Shown here: positions 61,911-64,000 of the stretch, piece by piece
Position numbering within the stretch: position 1 is the first letter of the stretch
Layout of the letters: every line of letters begins with the position of its first letter
The notes under the pieces: model-generated
Seen by the model: the letters and a program-made list of their open reading frames with translations, nothing else
Database searches by the model: none
What the model was told of the DNA's origin: nothing
Program-made: the position numbers and the translations under genes
NCBI RefSeq assembly: GCF_900114495.1
Contig: NZ_FOZI01000001.1
Coordinates: 763,469-827,468 of the forward strand
Length of the DNA: 64,000 nucleotides
DNA from: Dyella sp. OK004
GTDB taxonomy: Bacteria > Pseudomonadota > Gammaproteobacteria > Xanthomonadales > Rhodanobacteraceae
Reading direction: 5' to 3'

Positions 61911-62213
61911 TTAGGCCGCCGCCGCGCGCAGCCAGAACAGCAGCGCCAGCAGCACCAGCACCGCGACGCCGACCATCCAGGCACTGCGGCGTCGCTGCCG
62001 GCGCAGGCGCTCCCAGTTCGCCAGATCCAGGTAATAGCGCCCCTCACCGGGGCAACGCAGCACGACATGTCCCACTAGCTGATGCCAGGCGATGCCCGGC
62101 TTCAAGTTCAGCTCGTCCGCCGTGCGGGCACTATCGGCCGCCGTCGCGCCGGCCTGCTCGAAGTGCTGCACGATGTCACGCTGTGCGCGCAGCAACACCA
62201 ACGTCAGCAACAT
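61911..62213 (-). CDS. Small tail-anchored hypothetical protein
   Basis: This 100-aa protein has a soluble N-terminal part and one membrane helix at the C-terminus (WMVGVAVLVLLALLFWL), so it may be tail-anchored in the inner membrane. I do not recognise the family. The start follows from the ribosome site: GAGGAG lies 6 nt before ATG 62213 but abuts ATG 62219. It is convergent with yqeY. Confidence 0.65.
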   Translation of the reverse strand: MLLTLVLLRAQRDIVQHFEQAGATAADSARTADELNLKPGIAWHQLVGHVVLRCPGEGRYYLDLANWERLRRQRRRSAWMVGVAVLVLLALLFWLRAAAA

Positions 62214-62354
62214 CGTCATCTCCTCGAATGGATCGTGAAGCCCGCGGCGCGTCATGACGCCGCGCAAGCGTTATCGAGGCACCCTCTTCACACCCTGCCC
62301 GCTACACCGTGAGCGTCCGCCGTTCGACGGCATGACAGCATGACGGAGGCAAGC

Positions 62355-62525
62355 ATGCTCAAGTGGGCCATCATCCTCGCCATTATCTCGCTGGTCACCG
62401 GCTGGCTGGGTTTTTCGCAGATTTCAGGCGTCACCGGCACCATCGCCAAGATCCTGTTCGCGATCTTCCTGATCCTGTTCATCATCGCCGTGCTGGCGGC
62501 GATCGGCCTGTTTCATATCGTGTAG
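62355..62525 (+). CDS. DUF1328 (YtjA-like) small membrane protein
   Basis: This 56-aa protein has two hydrophobic helices (MLKWAIILAIISLVTGWLGF and AKILFAIFLILFIIAVLAAIGL), as in the DUF1328 family of stress-associated small membrane proteins. The start ATG 62355 has GGAGG upstream; an ATG at 62340 is in frame but lacks one. It stands alone. Confidence 0.85.
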   Translation: MLKWAIILAIISLVTGWLGFSQISGVTGTIAKILFAIFLILFIIAVLAAIGLFHIV

Positions 62526-62533
62526 ACGGCAAC

Positions 62534-63169
62534 TCAGCCCGACCACCGCTCCATGCGCCGGTGGCCGGGCACGCTGCCTTGCGCGTTCGATAACTCGGAC
62601 AGCCGCTCGCCCGTCACCGTGAAGCCGCAGCGCGCGTAGAGCGCCTCGGCACGCGGATTGCTGACTGCCACATCCAGCACCATGCGCTCCCGCCCCTGCC
62701 TTCGGGCCGCAGCCACCAGATAGTTGATCAACGCGCGCCCAATGCCCTGCCCGCGCAACGTCGGCGCCACACCGAGATGCGCCAGGTAGTGCATATCGCC
62801 CGAAGGCGGTGGAATCACCGACTCCACCCGCAAACCGCGCGTCATGACACCAAGCGCGTGCCGCAGCCCGTAATACCCAAGAATCTGGCGCGCCGCCGCC
62901 AGGGTGAAGGGCCAGTGCGTCTCGGCGCCAAAGCCCGCACCCGCCACCACCACCTGGCCATCGAACTCACCCACGCAGTGGTTGCGCCAGCCAAACTCAC
63001 CCGCGCCATCGACAAAGGCATGTCGCAGGAAAGCTTGAGCATCGCTGCGCCCCGGCACCGCAAACACATAATCAAAAGCGGCAGGTCCGGAGCTGTAGAT
63101 CAGCGGCACCGCCGCCTCGACGTCATTGGCACTGGCTGGTCGAAAACGGATCTGCGCACTAGCTGCCAT
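62534..63169 (-). CDS. GNAT family N-acetyltransferase
   Basis: The acetyl-CoA loop is VAPTLRGQGIGRALI in the C-terminal half, followed by MVLDVAVSNPRAEALYARCGFTVTGE, a complete GNAT motif A/B arrangement in 211 aa. The N-terminal half is less conserved. The substrate is unknown. I chose ATG 63169, preceded by GGAGGGG. It diverges from dnaG (79 bp apart). Confidence 0.88.
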   Translation of the reverse strand: MAASAQIRFRPASANDVEAAVPLIYSSGPAAFDYVFAVPGRSDAQAFLRHAFVDGAGEFGWRNHCVGEFDGQVVVAGAGFGAETHWPFTLAAARQILGYYGLRHALGVMTRGLRVESVIPPPSGDMHYLAHLGVAPTLRGQGIGRALINYLVAAARRQGRERMVLDVAVSNPRAEALYARCGFTVTGERLSELSNAQGSVPGHRRMERWSG

Positions 63170-63248
63170 GAACACCCCTCCCCGAGTATCCACGCAGCAT
63201 AAGGCGAGTCCCCGCAGCATGGGCCACCCCCGGTAGACTAAGCCTCTT

Positions 63249-64000
63249 ATGCGCGGCCGTATCCCTGACAGCTTCATCGACGACTTGCTTGCCCGCGTTG
63301 ACATCGTCGACGTGATCGAGCGGCGCGTGCCGTTGAAAAAAGCCGGGCGCGAATGGACCGCCTGCTGCCCGTTCCACAACGAGCGCACGCCCTCGTTCTA
63401 CGTCAGCCCCACCAAACAATTCTTCCACTGCTTCGGCTGCGGCGCGCACGGCAGCGCGATCAAATTCCTGATGGATTACGACCGCCTGGAATTTCCGGAT
63501 GCGGTGGAAGAACTGGCGCAGTCGGTCGGCCTGAAAGTCCCCTTCGAAGGCGGCCGCGACAACGCGCCGCGCGAAGACAAGACCGATCTCTACAGCCTGC
63601 TCGATGCCGCCGCGCGCTGGTATGAAGGCGAGTTGCCGCGCAATGCCGACGCACAGGCGTATTGCAAGAAACGCGGCCTCGATGCCGAGACCATCGCACG
63701 CTTCCGCATCGGCTGGGCGCCAGCCGGCTACGACGGCGTGATGAAGGCGCTGGGTGCGCATGAAGCGCGGCGCATGCAGCTGCTCAACGAAGCCGGCATG
63801 GTGGCCAGCAACGAACGCGGCAGCAAATATGACCGCTTCCGCGAGCGGCTGATGTTTCCGATCCTGGATCGCCGTGGGCGTGTCATTGCCTTCGGTGGGC
63901 GCGTACTACAGCCGGATCAAGCACCGAAATACCTCAACTCACCGGAAACACCCCTCTTCCACAAGGGCCGCGAGCTGTTCGCGCTGTGGCAGGTGAGGCA
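63249..64000 (+). CDS. dnaG: DNA primase DnaG (3' end outside window)
   Basis: DnaG synthesises RNA primers at replication forks. The N-terminal zinc domain has C40-H43 and C61-C64 (CCPFHNERTPSF, HCFGCG). The RNA-polymerase core begins with RFRIGWAP, FRERLMFPILDRRGRVIAFGGR and PKYLNSPETPLFHKGRELF. About 250 of the expected 600 residues are present; the frame stays open to the window end. It begins 79 bp from the divergent GNAT gene. Confidence 0.97.
   Translation, partial: MRGRIPDSFIDDLLARVDIVDVIERRVPLKKAGREWTACCPFHNERTPSFYVSPTKQFFHCFGCGAHGSAIKFLMDYDRLEFPDAVEELAQSVGLKVPFEGGRDNAPREDKTDLYSLLDAAARWYEGELPRNADAQAYCKKRGLDAETIARFRIGWAPAGYDGVMKALGAHEARRMQLLNEAGMVASNERGSKYDRFRERLMFPILDRRGRVIAFGGRVLQPDQAPKYLNSPETPLFHKGRELFALWQVR

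Overview
The window is about 64 kb of a dense, GC-rich (roughly 65 percent, judged by eye) gammaproteobacterial chromosome. The gene families point to the Xanthomonadales, most likely Rhodanobacteraceae (Dyella, Rhodanobacter, Luteibacter or Frateuria type). The markers are an rhlB/trxA-rho divergon, ftsEX close to rpoH, a Rho with a Gly-rich N-terminal insert, a plant-type glutamate-cysteine ligase, FolM-type pteridine reductase, tandem lipoprotein DsbA homologues and a tsaD/rpsU/yqeY/dnaG neighbourhood. This assignment is inferred from gene content. I see no prophage, insertion sequence, CRISPR array, rRNA or tRNA. The last gene, dnaG, runs off the right edge.

Layout. 1-6.4 kb: a DUF3667 membrane protein, a 478-bp gap with three DnaA-box matches, priA, a type II NADH dehydrogenase and transaldolase. 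6.4-14.5 kb (minus strand): a two-component system followed by a tripartite RND efflux pump. 14.6-20 kb (minus): ftsE-ftsX, an orphan double-receiver protein, ung, a glycosyltransferase and rpoH; rpoH carries a perfect CIRCE operator. 20.1-24.6 kb: rhlB diverging from trxA-rho. 24.7-28.2 kb: a PhoP/QseB-type two-component system and gshA. 28.2-32.9 kb: a bufferin (MNIO RiPP) cluster, with doxX diverging from bufA-bufB-bufC, followed by an AraC regulator and a metallo-beta-lactamase-fold protein. 32.9-38.2 kb: an M3 peptidase lipoprotein, a small hypothetical, bioD, a TMEM175-like channel, free-methionine-sulfoxide reductase and engB. 38.3-43.6 kb: cytochrome c4, two DsbA-like lipoproteins, an EEP-family phosphatase/nuclease and a GH17 membrane enzyme. 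43.8-48.4 kb: slt, an NDUFA9-like reductase, a cluster of REP-like palindromes and cca. 48.5-56.3 kb: an LtaS/OpgB-like sulfatase, a YfhO-like membrane protein, a MidA-type methyltransferase and a TonB-dependent receptor. 56.5-64 kb: an EcsC-like protein, folM, DUF6159, folK, folB, tsaD, rpsU, yqeY, small membrane proteins, a GNAT acetyltransferase and dnaG.

Functional themes. Housekeeping genes for replication restart and priming, translation, cell division, RNA turnover and termination, folate and glutathione make up most of the window. Accessory functions concentrate on the envelope: efflux, disulfide formation, copper-type metallophore maturation, periplasmic glucan or lipid modification and metal or siderophore uptake. 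The most system-like accessory locus is the bufferin cluster at 28.2-30.9 kb. Its precursor has repeated ACKG motifs, an intrinsic terminator separates precursor from maturation genes, and a regulator and hydrolase follow on the same strand. The clearest regulatory find is the perfect HrcA/CIRCE site on rpoH, which would couple two heat-shock circuits.
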